DNA from: Stenotrophomonas maltophilia
GTDB taxonomy: Bacteria; Pseudomonadota; Gammaproteobacteria; Xanthomonadales; Xanthomonadaceae
NCBI RefSeq assembly: GCF_900186865.1
Contig: NZ_LT906480.1
Span: 2,250,001 to 2,314,000, forward strand
Length of the DNA: 64,000 bases
Direction of reading: 5' to 3'
Below the pieces are notes generated by a model that did no database searches, had not been told where the DNA came from, and saw only the letters and a program-made list of their open reading frames with translations. Below, in pieces: positions 45,540 to 54,567 of the stretch. The position numbers and the translations under genes were made by a program. Positions within the stretch are counted from its first letter, which is position 1; every line of letters begins with the position of its first letter.

Positions 45540-46149
45540 AGTCAGGCCGTCATTGGACGCATTGCAGGCGCTGGACTGGAGCAAGGGCGACGGCCTGCTG
45601 CCGGCGGTGGTGCAGGATGCCGATACCCTGCAGGTACTGATGCTGGGCTTTGTGAGTGCCGAATCGCTGGCGGCCACGCTGGCCATCGACCACATGACCT
45701 TCTTCAGCCGCAGCAAGCAGCGGTTGTGGACCAAGGGCGAGCAGTCCGGCAACGTGCTGGTGGTACAGTCGATCAGCGTCGACTGCGATGCAGATACTTT
45801 GCTGGTGATGGCACGGCCGGCGGGGCCAACCTGCCACACCGGTGCAGAGAGCTGCTTCGACCAGGCGCCGAAGGATTTCCTGGGCGGGCTGGGCCAGCTG
45901 GTGGCGATGCGTGAGGCGCAACGCCCGCCGGGCAGCTACACCACCAGCCTGTTCGAGGGCGGCATCCGCCGTATCGCACAGAAGGTGGGCGAGGAGGGGG
46001 TGGAGACCGCCCTCGCGGCGGTGGCGCAGGATGATGAGGCGTTGCTGGGCGAGGCCTCGGACCTGCTGTACCACCTGCTGGTGCTGCTGCGCGCGCGCGG
46101 GCTGTCGCTGGATGATGCGCGCGCGGTGCTGGAAAAACGCCATCGTTGA
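45529..46149 (+). CDS. hisI: Bifunctional phosphoribosyl-AMP cyclohydrolase/phosphoribosyl-ATP pyrophosphatase
   Basis: HisIE fusion of 206 residues. The N-terminal cyclohydrolase (residues 20-115) has [39 protein letters not shown] and the zinc-binding [11 protein letters not shown]; the C-terminal pyrophosphatase (about 118-206) has [34 protein letters not shown] and [19 protein letters not shown], with its metal-binding Glu/Asp. Two steps of the pathway in one protein. Last gene of hisG-D-C-B-H-A-F-I; a palindrome dimer follows the stop codon. Confidence 0.96.
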   Translation: MSIEVRPSLDALQALDWSKGDGLLPAVVQDADTLQVLMLGFVSAESLAATLAIDHMTFFSRSKQRLWTKGEQSGNVLVVQSISVDCDADTLLVMARPAGPTCHTGAESCFDQAPKDFLGGLGQLVAMREAQRPPGSYTTSLFEGGIRRIAQKVGEEGVETALAAVAQDDEALLGEASDLLYHLLVLLRARGLSLDDARAVLEKRHR

Positions 46150-46154
46150 CGTGC

Positions 46155-46230
46155 GGTAGTGCCGGCCGCTGGCCGGCAAACCCCGGATGCCCGACGTTCA
46201 TGAGGCTGCCGGCCAGCGGCCGGCACTACC
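46155..46230. repeat. Palindromic repeat dimer (GGTAGTGCCGGCC family)
   Basis: Monomer GGTAGTGCCGGCCGCTGGCC (46155-46182 with its tail) and the inverted monomer ending CCGGCACTACC (46204-46230) mirror the dimer at 36064-36135. It sits just behind hisI and may serve as the 3' stem-loop of the his transcript. Confidence 0.85.
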
Positions 46231-46269
46231 GGCATGCGTCATCGCGTGCGCGATGTCATCAACGGAATC

Positions 46270-46302
46270 TACAATAGGCGGTCTTTCTTTACCCGGACCG
46301 CC
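46270..46302 (+). promoter_or_regulatory. Promoter-like TACAAT and hairpin before the phosphoesterase start
   Basis: TACAAT (46270-46275) could be a -10 box. Directly after it GGCGGTC (46277-46283) and GACCGCC (46296-46302) form a seven-bp stem that ends one base before the ATG at 46304 and would occupy the position of a Shine-Dalgarno sequence. No ATCGAT-type operator is present here. Confidence 0.4.
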
Positions 46303-46303
46303 C

Positions 46304-47893
46304 ATGAAACTGCCTGCCGCCTGGCTGTGCTGCCTGTTGCTGACCTCGCCGGCCTGGGCCGCGGACATCGTGGTCACCGGCAAGGTCTATCTGGAGCGCG
46401 ACGGCAAACCCGGCCGCGGTGCGACCGATCCGGGCCTGGCCGGCGTGCAGGTCTCCAACGGCGAGGCCATCGTCAAGACGGCTGCAGACGGCAGCTACAG
46501 CCTGCCGGTGCGTGATGGCCAGACCGTGTTCGTGATCAAGCCCGATGCGTATTCCTTCCCGAAAGCGGCCGACGGCCTGCCTTCGTTCTGGCGGCACTAT
46601 CGCCCGAACGGTTCGCCGGCGTTGAAGTACGGCGGCATCGCCGCGACCAGCGACGTCACCCGCAACTGGGATTTCGCCCTGCAGTCGGATCGCCATGACA
46701 GCCGCCGTGGTTTCCAGATGCTGGTATTCACCGACTCCCAGACCGCCAGCCTGAAGGATATCGGCTACTACCAGCAGTCGATCGTCGCGCCATTGGTGGG
46801 ACAGACCAAGGCGCGCATGGGCACCACCCTGGGTGACATCGTCAACGACGACCTGACCCTGTATCCGGCGATCAACAAGGTCACTACCGGACTTGGCGTA
46901 CCGTGGTTCCACGTGCCGGGCAACCACGATCTCGACTTCGATGCGGCCAGCGACGAACACTCGCTGGACAGCTGGCGCAACATCTACGGCCCGGATACCT
47001 ACGCGGTGGAAGAGGGCGGCGCCAGTTTCGTATTCCTGGACGACGTGGTGTACGACCCCAAGGCCAAGCCGAAGTACATCGGCGGCCTGCGCGAAGACCA
47101 GTTCGCCTTCCTCGCCAGCTACCTGAAGGGCCTGCACAAGGATCGCCTGCTGGTGCTGGGCATGCACATCCCGCTGTTCGACGCGGCGCCGGGACGCGAG
47201 ACCTTCCGCCATGCCGACCGCCAGCGCCTGTTCGACCTGCTGAAGGACTTCCGCAACGTGCTGGTGCTCAGCGGCCACAGCCACACCCAGCAGCACGTCT
47301 ACCATGGCAAGGCCGAGGGCTGGGACGGCGACAAGCCGCTGCACGAATACAACGTGGGTGCCAACTGCGGTGCGTTCTGGTCAGGCGTGAAGAATGCCGC
47401 CGGCGTGCCGGACAGCACCATGAGCGATGGCACGCCGAAGGGCTATGCGTTGCTCGACGTGGCCGGCAATGGCAGCTACAGACTGCAGTACCGCGTGGCC
47501 GGAAAACCGGCCAGCGAGCAGATCGGCCTGCATGCGCCGAAGGTGCTGCGCCAGGGCGCCTACCCGGCCTGGGGCATCTATGCCAACGTCTACATGGGTG
47601 AGGATGCCAGCGTGGTCGAGTACCGCGTCGATGGTGGCGTCTGGCAGCCGATGAAGCAGGTCAGCCAACCCGATCCGCGCCTGATGGTGGAGAACGTGGC
47701 TGACGATCTTGCAATCAGCCTGCGAGGCTACGACCGCTCGCCGGAGGCCACCGCATCGCCGCACCTGTGGCGTGGCGCGCTGCCGACCGATCTGGCCGTG
47801 GGCAGCCACAAGGTCGAGGTGCGCTCCACCCAGCCCGACGGCGCGGTGTTCACCGCCAGCACCAGCTACAGCCTGCAGACTGCCCAGCCCTGA
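46304..47893 (+). CDS. Secreted calcineurin-like phosphoesterase
   Basis: Exported metallophosphoesterase of 529 residues. After a signal peptide (LPAAWLCCLLLTSPAWAA) comes a beta-rich domain of about 120 residues with GVQVSNGEAIVKTAADGSYS, typical of the N-terminal MetallophosN segment; then the catalytic domain MLVFTDSQTAS, VPGNHDLDF (GNHD), LGMHIPLF and LSGHSHTQQH (GHxH), followed by a C-terminal MetallophosC region (from about residue 390). Relatives act on phosphate esters and sit near sugar-use genes. First of the block that ends with cutC; its function in sugar use is not known. Confidence 0.85.
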   Translation: MKLPAAWLCCLLLTSPAWAADIVVTGKVYLERDGKPGRGATDPGLAGVQVSNGEAIVKTAADGSYSLPVRDGQTVFVIKPDAYSFPKAADGLPSFWRHYRPNGSPALKYGGIAATSDVTRNWDFALQSDRHDSRRGFQMLVFTDSQTASLKDIGYYQQSIVAPLVGQTKARMGTTLGDIVNDDLTLYPAINKVTTGLGVPWFHVPGNHDLDFDAASDEHSLDSWRNIYGPDTYAVEEGGASFVFLDDVVYDPKAKPKYIGGLREDQFAFLASYLKGLHKDRLLVLGMHIPLFDAAPGRETFRHADRQRLFDLLKDFRNVLVLSGHSHTQQHVYHGKAEGWDGDKPLHEYNVGANCGAFWSGVKNAAGVPDSTMSDGTPKGYALLDVAGNGSYRLQYRVAGKPASEQIGLHAPKVLRQGAYPAWGIYANVYMGEDASVVEYRVDGGVWQPMKQVSQPDPRLMVENVADDLAISLRGYDRSPEATASPHLWRGALPTDLAVGSHKVEVRSTQPDGAVFTASTSYSLQTAQP

Positions 47894-47928
47894 CCCCGCA
47901 CACCACCGCTCCAGCGAAAGGACCCCGC

Positions 47929-48213
47929 ATGGATATCCGCTTCATGGCCGGCACCACGCCGGTGACCCTCAGCCGCCACTGGTTCACCGGCGCGATGCAG
48001 TTGCAGAGCGCCACCGAGAAGGTCTGGGTGCAGCACCCGCTGCATCCGGGCACCCACTTCTCGTTCTCGCTGGTACAGTCGTGGCTGCGCCACATCGCCG
48101 GCCATGAAGTGCTGGTCGAGCGCACCCGGCCGCTGCTGTTCGCCGGCTTCCGCCCGCAGCGGCTGCGCGTGCTGGTGGATGGTGTGCAGGTGGCCGAACA
48201 GGAAGGCATGTAG
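47929..48213 (+). CDS. Small conserved-looking hypothetical protein
   Basis: Not recognised. Protein of 94 residues, basic, without signal peptide or membrane helix: MDIRFMAGTTPVTLSRHWFT, a middle part THFSFSLVQSWLRHIAGHEV and an end rich in beta strand (LLFAGFRPQRLRVLVDGVQV). ATG 47929 follows AAAGGA with eight-base spacing, a good Shine-Dalgarno, 35 bp after the phosphoesterase gene. Its position between phosphoesterase and glucokinase suggests a role in the same sugar pathway, but no function can be given. Confidence 0.6.
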   Translation: MDIRFMAGTTPVTLSRHWFTGAMQLQSATEKVWVQHPLHPGTHFSFSLVQSWLRHIAGHEVLVERTRPLLFAGFRPQRLRVLVDGVQVAEQEGM

Positions 48214-48247
48214 GCCAACCTGAACCATCGGCGCGCTAGGCAAAGCC

Positions 48248-48288
48248 GCCCCGATGCCTGAGAATCGGGGCGATTCAATCGATCCAAG
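48248..48288 (+). promoter_or_regulatory. Hairpin and LacI-type operator ahead of glucokinase
   Basis: Stem GCCCCGAT (48248-48255) pairs with ATCGGGGC (48264-48271), a possible transcript end for the previous genes. Next to it ATTCAATCGATCCAAG (48273-48288) is a near-palindrome centred on ATCGAT whose complement reads CTTGGATCGATTGAAT, the same pattern as five other sites in this locus. The operator ends ten bases before the glucokinase start. Confidence 0.6.
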
Positions 48289-48297
48289 CAGGCCAGC

Positions 48298-49320
48298 GTG
48301 ACCATCGCAGCAGCGTCCCCGGTTTCCTCCGACTCCGCCCGCGGCGGTCTTCCACGCCGCCTGGTCGTTGCCGATGTCGGCGGCACCTTCGCCCGCCTTG
48401 CGCTGGCTGAAACCCAACCCGGCCAGGCGCCGCTGCTGGGCAACCATCGCACCTACGCCTGCGCCGAGCATCCCAGCCTGGCGGCGATCCTGGCCGATTT
48501 CACCGCAGGCCTTGGCCAGCCGGTGCAGACCGCGGTGGTGGCCATCGCCGGACTGCTTGATGGCGATGTGCTGATCAATTCCAACCTGCCGTGGACGGTC
48601 TTGCTGTCGACCACCCGCGCGCAGTCCGGGCTGCACGAGTTGCAGCTGATCAACGATTTCGAGGCGGTGGCGCTGGCCATCCCTTATCTGCAGCCGGACA
48701 CGCTGGTGCCGCTGAACGGCGATGCTGATCCGGCGCAGGCATTCCCGGCGCTGGTGCTGGGTGCCGGTACCGGCCTGGGCGCCGCACTGCGCTTTGCCGA
48801 CGGCGAGCGCCCGGTGCTGGCCAGCGAGATCGGCCATGCCGCGCTTGGCGCCGGCAACGCGCTGGAACTGCAGGTGCTGGGCAAGCTGCTGCAGCGTTGG
48901 GCGCACGTGGACAACGAACGCGTGCTGTCCGGCAGCGGCCTGATGAACCTGTATCCGTGCCTGTGCGAACTGCGCGGCGTCACCCCGGTGTGGACCAGCA
49001 CCGAGGCACTGATCGGCGCCGCACGCAGCGGCGAGGATGCGCTGGCCGTGGAAACACTGCAGGTGTTCTGTGCGTGGCTGGGCAGCCTGGCCGGCGACGC
49101 AGCGATCGCCGTCGGTGCACGTTCGGTGTACCTGGCCGGAGGCATTTCCGCGCATGTGCAGGATTTCCTGGCCGATGGCCGCTTCCGTGAGCGCTTCCTC
49201 AACAAGGGCGTGCTGACCGAGGTGCTGCGCCAGGTGCCGGTATGGCGCGTGGAGCACGGCCAGTTGGGCGTGCTCGGCGCAGCGGTCTGGCACGCCGCAC
49301 GGCAGCCCACGCACGACTGA
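48298..49320 (+). CDS. glk: Glucokinase (ROK/Glk family)
   Basis: ATP-dependent hexokinase of 340 residues, Glk type. Phosphate-1 motif VVADVGGTFARLALAE, sugar-contact LQLINDFEAVALAIPYL with catalytic Asp, LGAGTGLGAALRFADGER, the substrate residues in LASEIGHAALG and ALELQVLGKLL, and adenosine motif VYLAGGISAHVQDFL are visible. It phosphorylates glucose or possibly GlcNAc/mannose released from glycans. GTG 48298 is the likely start. The ATCGAT-type operator immediately upstream suggests the same regulation as the TonB receptor genes and the mannosidase. Confidence 0.9.
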   Translation: MTIAAASPVSSDSARGGLPRRLVVADVGGTFARLALAETQPGQAPLLGNHRTYACAEHPSLAAILADFTAGLGQPVQTAVVAIAGLLDGDVLINSNLPWTVLLSTTRAQSGLHELQLINDFEAVALAIPYLQPDTLVPLNGDADPAQAFPALVLGAGTGLGAALRFADGERPVLASEIGHAALGAGNALELQVLGKLLQRWAHVDNERVLSGSGLMNLYPCLCELRGVTPVWTSTEALIGAARSGEDALAVETLQVFCAWLGSLAGDAAIAVGARSVYLAGGISAHVQDFLADGRFRERFLNKGVLTEVLRQVPVWRVEHGQLGVLGAAVWHAARQPTHD

Positions 49321-49371
49321 TCGGCAGGGTCGGCATCGGGCCGGCCGTGCATTGCAGACTGGGAGGGGAAG

Positions 49372-50370
49372 ATGGTGGATCGCAGGCAGTTTCTGCAGGC
49401 CGGTGCACTGGCTGCAGGCATGGCGGCTTTGCCGGGCGTGCAGGCGCGCACGCAGGGTGGGGCCAAGGTGGTTTCGACCTGGGACTTCGGCGTACCGGCC
49501 AACCAGGCCGCGTGGAAGGTACTGGCGCAGGGCGGCAGCGCGCTGGATGCGGTGGAAGCAGGCGCACGCTGGGCCGAGGGCGAGCTCTGCAACCCCACCG
49601 TCGGCCATTGTGGCAACCCGGATCGCGACGGCGTGCTGAGCCTGGACGCGAGCATCATGGATGGCGATGGCCGTTGTGGCGCAGTGGCCGCGCTGGTCGA
49701 CATCCTGCATCCGGTGTCGGTGGCCCGCAAAGTGATGGAGAACAGCCCGCATGTGCTGCTGGTGGGCGAGGGCGCGCAGCAGTTCGCGGTGCAGCAGGGT
49801 TTCGAACGCAAGCACCTGCTGACGCCGCAGGCCGAAGCGGCCTGGCGCGAGTGGCTGAAGACGGAGAAGTATCAGCCGCAGATCAACGCCGAGCGGCGAG
49901 GTATTCCCGGCAACAGCGACAACCACGACACCATCGGCATGCTGGCGCTGGATGCCAAGGGCCACCTTGCCGGTGCCTGCACCACCAGCGGCATGGCCTG
50001 GAAGCTGCACGGCCGGGTCGGCGACAGCCCGATCATCGGTGCTGGCCTGTATGTCGACAACGAAGTGGGGGCGGCCACTGCCTCGGGCGTGGGCGAGGAG
50101 ATGATCCGCAACGCCGCGTCGTTCCTGGTGGTCGAGCTGATGCGCCAGGGGCGCTCGCCGGCGCAGGCTTGCCGCGAAGCCATCGACCGCGTGGTGCGCA
50201 AGCGCCCGGAAGCTAGCAGAACGCTGCAGGTGTGCTTCCTGGCCATGAACAAGCAGGGCGAGGTGGGCGCCTACGCGTTGCATCGCGGCTTCGTCTACGC
50301 CGTGTGCGATGCGCAGCGCCAGGATGACCTGCGCGACTCGCCGTCGATCTACACGAGCACCCAGACGTGA
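49372..50370 (+). CDS. N4-(beta-N-acetylglucosaminyl)-L-asparaginase
   Basis: Ntn-hydrolase of 332 residues that cleaves the GlcNAc-Asn bond of glycopeptides (EC 3.5.1.26). It begins with a twin-arginine-like leader (DRRQFLQAGALAAGMAALPG), so it acts in the periplasm. Autoprocessing would occur between Asp186 and Thr187 in NSDNHDTIGMLALD, the sequence HDT-IG being diagnostic; the oxyanion and substrate regions are GNPDRDGVLSLDA and LHGRVGDSPIIGAGLY. It removes the last GlcNAc-linked asparagine after the sugars have been trimmed, which ties this locus to N-glycans. ATGA couples it to cutC. Confidence 0.9.
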   Translation: MVDRRQFLQAGALAAGMAALPGVQARTQGGAKVVSTWDFGVPANQAAWKVLAQGGSALDAVEAGARWAEGELCNPTVGHCGNPDRDGVLSLDASIMDGDGRCGAVAALVDILHPVSVARKVMENSPHVLLVGEGAQQFAVQQGFERKHLLTPQAEAAWREWLKTEKYQPQINAERRGIPGNSDNHDTIGMLALDAKGHLAGACTTSGMAWKLHGRVGDSPIIGAGLYVDNEVGAATASGVGEEMIRNAASFLVVELMRQGRSPAQACREAIDRVVRKRPEASRTLQVCFLAMNKQGEVGAYALHRGFVYAVCDAQRQDDLRDSPSIYTSTQT

Positions 50371-51098
50371 AAACCCGGCTCACTCTGGAAATCGCCAGCA
50401 ACTCGCTGGCCTCGGCGCTGGCCGCCCAGGCCGGCGGCGCCGACCGCATCGAGCTGTTCGACAACCTGGCCGAGGGAGGCACCACGCCGTCGTTCGCCAC
50501 CATCGCGCTTGCGCGCGAACGCCTGTCGATTCCGCTGTTCGTGCTGGTGCGGCCACGCCCGGGCGACTTCCACTACGACGCGCTGGAAACCGAACTGATG
50601 CTGCGTGACATCGCGCAGTGCCGCGCGCTCGGCTGCGATGGCGTGGTGATCGGTGCGCTGGATGTGCAGGGCGGTATCGACGTGGCGTTGTGCCGTGAAC
50701 TGGTGCAGGCTGCCGGGCCGCTGCAGGTGACCTTCCACCGCGCCTTCGATGCCGCCCGCGATCTGCCGGCGGCACTGGAACAGGTGATCGAACTGGGTTG
50801 CCAGCGCGTGCTGACCTCGGGCGGCCAGGTCAGTGCCGAGGCCGGTGCCGATGTGCTGGCGGGCCTGGTCACCCAGGCGGCGGGACGTATCACGGTGATG
50901 GCCGGCGCCGGGCTGGGCCCGGCCAATGTCGCCGCCGTCGCACGACGCAGCGGCTGCACCGAACTGCACGCCTCGGCCAAAGGCCTGCGGCGCTCGGCCA
51001 TGCAGTTCCAGAACCCGGACCTGCGCGGGCTGGACCCGGACTGGAGCCAGACCGCCACCGCGACCGTGGCCGCGCTGCGACAGGCGCTGGACGGCTGA
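50367..51098 (+). CDS. cutC: CutC family protein
   Basis: TIM-barrel protein of 243 residues. The start TLEIASNSLASALAAQAGGA and DRIELFDNLAEGGTTPSFAT, followed by VLVRPRPGDFHYDALE, the helix GCDGVVIGALDVQGGID, VTFHRAFDAARDLPAALEQV, LTSGGQVSAEAG and MAGAGLGPANVAAV, are classical CutC. It was named for copper tolerance in E. coli but its biochemical role is unsettled, and it is found near amino-sugar and chitobiose genes in several bacteria. It overlaps the asparaginase gene by 4 bp. Note the copper ATPase module 3.5 kb downstream, which may be coincidence. Confidence 0.92.
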   Translation: MKTRLTLEIASNSLASALAAQAGGADRIELFDNLAEGGTTPSFATIALARERLSIPLFVLVRPRPGDFHYDALETELMLRDIAQCRALGCDGVVIGALDVQGGIDVALCRELVQAAGPLQVTFHRAFDAARDLPAALEQVIELGCQRVLTSGGQVSAEAGADVLAGLVTQAAGRITVMAGAGLGPANVAAVARRSGCTELHASAKGLRRSAMQFQNPDLRGLDPDWSQTATATVAALRQALDG

Positions 51099-51107
51099 GA
51101 GCTGCCC

Positions 51108-51189
51108 GGGGTCGGATCCCTTCGCAGAAGGGCTCTGACCCCACCCGACGCAATCGGGTCAGAGCCCCTCTGCGAGGGGATCCGACCCC
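51108..51189. repeat. Inverted pair of palindromic repeats (GGGTCRGA family)
   Basis: Two elements: 51108-51142 (GGGGTCGGATCCC, then CTTCGCAGAAG, GGCTCTGACCCC) and 51156-51189 (GGGTCAGAGCCCC, TCTGCGA, GGGGATCCGACCCC). They are inverted relative to each other and belong with the copies at 12060 and 38503. The stretch 51190-51378 that follows contains no gene or repeat that I recognise. Confidence 0.8.
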
Positions 51190-51378
51190 GGACGCTGGCT
51201 TGCGCCGGACAAATACGTTCCGCGCGCGATTGTCGCGATCGTGTCATTGACGTGTGCGCTGTTCTCTCAGCGATGTTTCGCAACCCTTTGATTGTTCTTG
51301 ATACCTGCGGCCGATAGCGGCATTGCACCGGGCATTGCTGCGTCGCCGCATGCCCAGCGTGGTTCAGCTGTGCTTTAG

Positions 51379-51428
51379 TTTGGATCGATCCACAGGGGGG
51401 GCGTCGGGACGGTCTTGAACCGATCCAG
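51379..51428 (+). promoter_or_regulatory. Two LacI-type operators upstream of TonB receptor 1
   Basis: TTTGGATCGATCCACA (51379-51394), nearly palindromic about ATCGAT, and CTTGAACCGATCCAG (51414-51428). They lie 70-120 bp ahead of the receptor start and share the CTTGRATCGATCYAAG pattern with sites at 48273, 61266, 61387 and 61925. Confidence 0.65.
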
Positions 51429-51498
51429 GTGCCCGGATCAGCTGTAGTGCCGCGCCACCACCCGTCCGTGCGTCCACACTTTCGAAGAGCAACCACCC

Positions 51499-54456
51499 AT
51501 GGCTCAGATCGTCCGCAAGCGTCGTCACCTGCTGTCCCAGGCCCTGGTCCTGGCCCTGTTGCCCCTGGCTGCCAGCGCGCAGGAGGCCGCCAGTTCATCC
51601 ACCAAGGATCTCGACGCGGTCACCGTCACCGGCTCGCGCATCAAGCGCGCCAGCGTCGAAGGCCCGGCGCCGGTCAACGTGATCACCGCCGCGCAGATCC
51701 AGAAGGAAGGCTTTGTCAGCGTGTACGACGCGCTGAAGACCCTCACCGAAGCGACCGGCACTGTTGAAGCTGCCTCGCAGTGGGGCTCGCACACGCCTAA
51801 TGCCAGCGGCCTGAACCTGCGCGGGATGGGCCCGAACCGCTCGCTGCTGCTGGTCAACGGCCGTCGCGTGGCCGACTACCCGCTGCCCTATGGCGGTGAA
51901 ACCAACTTCTCCAACTACGGCAACATTCCGGCCGCGGCGGTGGAGCGCATCGAAGTGCTGACCGGTGGCGCCTCGGCCATCTATGGCTCGGATGCGATCG
52001 CCGGCGTGGTCAACGTCATCCTGAAGACCAACTACGACGGCGACGAGGTGCGCGTGCGTGGCGGCACCTCCACCGAGGGTGGGCGCGACACCTGGGACCT
52101 GTCCTGGGCCGGCGGCAAGACCGGTGACAACTGGAGCGTGACCTACGCGTTGCAGTACACCAAGCGCGATCCGTTGTTCGGCCGTGACCGCCCGCAGATG
52201 GACGATGCCGATGATGCGCCGTACCCGTCCTGGAACATGGAACAACGCAAGGTCGGCTTCCGTCCTACCGCCGGACTGGCGTTGATCGATCCGACCACGG
52301 GCCAGCGCCTGGCGCCGCCCACCGGCACCTGCGAGAAGTTCGGCAGTGAGTACTACACCGCCGATCGACTGGTCTACAACTACGCCGCCAACACCATCAC
52401 CAACACCGGCCGCCTGTGCGGCATGAGCGCCGACTACGCCAACTGGCTGCTCACCGGCGGTGCCGAGAACGTGTCCGGCAACCTGTATGCCACCTTCGAT
52501 TTCAGCAACGACCTGCAGGCCTGGACCAATCTGGCGGTCTACCGTTCCGAAGCGATCTGGGGCACCAATCCGCCCGGCGTGTCGCTGATCGACGATGACA
52601 ACGGCTACTACTGGGACGCCAACCGCAACCGTCCGATTCTTGGCGTGCGCCAGTTCACCCCGAATGAGGTTGGCGGGCTGGATACGTTGCGCAACACCAA
52701 CCGCGAACTGTCCTGGGACTGGAGCGCCGGCCTGCGTGGCCGCCTCGCCGACCGCTTCGACTGGAGCGCCACGGTGGGGCGCTCGTACTACCGCGTGGAA
52801 GAACGGCAGAACGTGGTCGACAAGCAGAAGTCGTACAACTACTTCCTCGGCCCGAAGCTGGGCACCACGGCCGATGGCGAGGCGATCTACGCCTTGAACG
52901 AATCGCGCTGGTGGAATCCGCTGACGCCGGACCAGTACTGGCAGATGGGTACGGTGGCGAAGAACCGTGCGGCGTCCTGGGTCAACCAGGCCTCGGCGGA
53001 TATCACCGGCGAACTGTTCCAGGGCTGGGCCGGCCCGATCTCGTTCGCCGCGGTGGCTGAAGTCGCGCAGCAGGGTTATCACCTCAGCCCCGACCCACGC
53101 GCCGGCATCGATTTCGACCTGCAGAACGTCGATCGCGGTGGCGGCGAGCGCACCCGCTATTCGGCCGGCGTCGAGTTCAAGATTCCGCTGCTGGACAGCG
53201 TGACCGCCACTGCGGCCGCGCGCTATGACCGCTATGGCAACTACAAGGCCGACGACAGCAGCGAAGCACTGAACATCGGCAGCCAGAAGGAAACCACCTG
53301 GAATGTCGGCCTGGAATGGCGCCCGGTTGAATCGTTGCTGGTGCGTGGCTCCTATGCCACCAGCTTCCATGCGCCGGACATGCATTACCTGCTGGGCCAG
53401 CCGAGCAGCTCCGAAGTGCAGACCTATGACCGCCTGCGCTGCATCCAGAGTGGCGCGTACCTGGTCAACAACTGCGGCGTGGGCAACACCGATGTCTGGT
53501 ACACCTTCGACGTGAACCGGCGTGGCACGCCGCTGCTGCGCTCGGAAACCGGTGATTCGTGGACGGTCGGTTTGGTCTGGGACGTGATGCCGAACCTGTC
53601 GGTCAGTGCCGACTACTGGGCGATCAAGCTGGAAGACATGATCGTCGACGTCGGCGCCGATGAGGTGCTGGCCAGCGAGGCCGGCTGCCTGACCGGCAAG
53701 AACATCGATGGCACGCCATGGGCCAATCCGGCCGGTGGCGAATACTGCGCCGGCATCCTGGCCCGCGTGAACCGTGACAGCAGCGGCCGCCTGGTGTCGA
53801 TCGAGCGCGGCCCGTTCAACCTGGCCAGCCGCGAAGTACGTGGTGTCGACCTGACCGCACGCTATCGCCTGGAAACCGCGCAGTGGGGCAGCTTCCAGCT
53901 GGGCCTGAACTACACCAACCAGATCTCGACCAAGGAACAGCGCTACGCCAACGATCCGAATCCGGAACGCCGCGACCGCGACCTGCGCAGCAAGCTGCGC
54001 GCGAGCCTGGCCTGGCAGCGCGGCAACTGGAATGCCAATGTCTATACCGACCGCGTGGGCTCGGTGCCGGGCGTGCGCTACCACTGGGGCACCGACCGCC
54101 TGGACAACCCCGGCGGCTGCCTGCCGTTCGCCGACGGCTACGTGCCCAGCGACAGCCCGTCGCTGAACTGCCTGGAGCCGGCGACACGTCCGGACGGCTC
54201 GCCGAACCCGAACCCCAATGCCGGGCAGCAGACGGCGCGCTACTACGGTCGAGTGGGGCCGTTCATCACCTGGAACTTCAACGTGGGCTACCAGGTGACC
54301 GAACACGCGAAGGTAAACGTGTACGTCAACAACGCCTTCAACGCAGCCAGCTGGAACCACAAGGACCCGTACAAGCTGGATTACGACTTCGCCCCGACCC
54401 GCCTGCTTGGCGCGGTCGGCCGCGAGTTCGCGTTGGAGTACGTGTTCACCTTCTGA
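51499..54456 (+). CDS. TonB-dependent receptor 1
   Basis: Outer-membrane receptor of 985 residues. After the signal peptide (LLSQALVLALLPLAASAQEA) comes a TonB-box-like DAVTVTGSRIKRASVEGPAP, a plug domain (VNVITAAQIQKEGFVSVYDA, RGMGPNRSLLLVNGRRVADY and IEVLTGGASAIYGSDAIAGV) and a 22-strand barrel ending in ALEYVFTF with terminal Phe, as in outer-membrane proteins. Xanthomonads use such receptors to import oligosaccharides. The operators upstream and neighbouring glycan enzymes suggest uptake of N-glycan oligosaccharides; metal or siderophore import cannot be excluded. No frameshift in this one. Confidence 0.92.
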   Translation: MAQIVRKRRHLLSQALVLALLPLAASAQEAASSSTKDLDAVTVTGSRIKRASVEGPAPVNVITAAQIQKEGFVSVYDALKTLTEATGTVEAASQWGSHTPNASGLNLRGMGPNRSLLLVNGRRVADYPLPYGGETNFSNYGNIPAAAVERIEVLTGGASAIYGSDAIAGVVNVILKTNYDGDEVRVRGGTSTEGGRDTWDLSWAGGKTGDNWSVTYALQYTKRDPLFGRDRPQMDDADDAPYPSWNMEQRKVGFRPTAGLALIDPTTGQRLAPPTGTCEKFGSEYYTADRLVYNYAANTITNTGRLCGMSADYANWLLTGGAENVSGNLYATFDFSNDLQAWTNLAVYRSEAIWGTNPPGVSLIDDDNGYYWDANRNRPILGVRQFTPNEVGGLDTLRNTNRELSWDWSAGLRGRLADRFDWSATVGRSYYRVEERQNVVDKQKSYNYFLGPKLGTTADGEAIYALNESRWWNPLTPDQYWQMGTVAKNRAASWVNQASADITGELFQGWAGPISFAAVAEVAQQGYHLSPDPRAGIDFDLQNVDRGGGERTRYSAGVEFKIPLLDSVTATAAARYDRYGNYKADDSSEALNIGSQKETTWNVGLEWRPVESLLVRGSYATSFHAPDMHYLLGQPSSSEVQTYDRLRCIQSGAYLVNNCGVGNTDVWYTFDVNRRGTPLLRSETGDSWTVGLVWDVMPNLSVSADYWAIKLEDMIVDVGADEVLASEAGCLTGKNIDGTPWANPAGGEYCAGILARVNRDSSGRLVSIERGPFNLASREVRGVDLTARYRLETAQWGSFQLGLNYTNQISTKEQRYANDPNPERRDRDLRSKLRASLAWQRGNWNANVYTDRVGSVPGVRYHWGTDRLDNPGGCLPFADGYVPSDSPSLNCLEPATRPDGSPNPNPNAGQQTARYYGRVGPFITWNFNVGYQVTEHAKVNVYVNNAFNAASWNHKDPYKLDYDFAPTRLLGAVGREFALEYVFTF

Positions 54457-54567
54457 GCAGACCCGCAGGGGGCGCCGGGCCTGATCCGCCCGTGGCGCCT
54501 CCGTCCGCTCAGCAGTTCCACGCCATGCGTGGATGAACCCCATCATGAACCCCCGGGGTGGCTGGAT

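Noticed and set aside
54457..54567. Possible additional start for copA at 54558
   Set aside because: It would place the start upstream of the CueR-controlled promoter; the ATG at 54633 is downstream of the -10 box.
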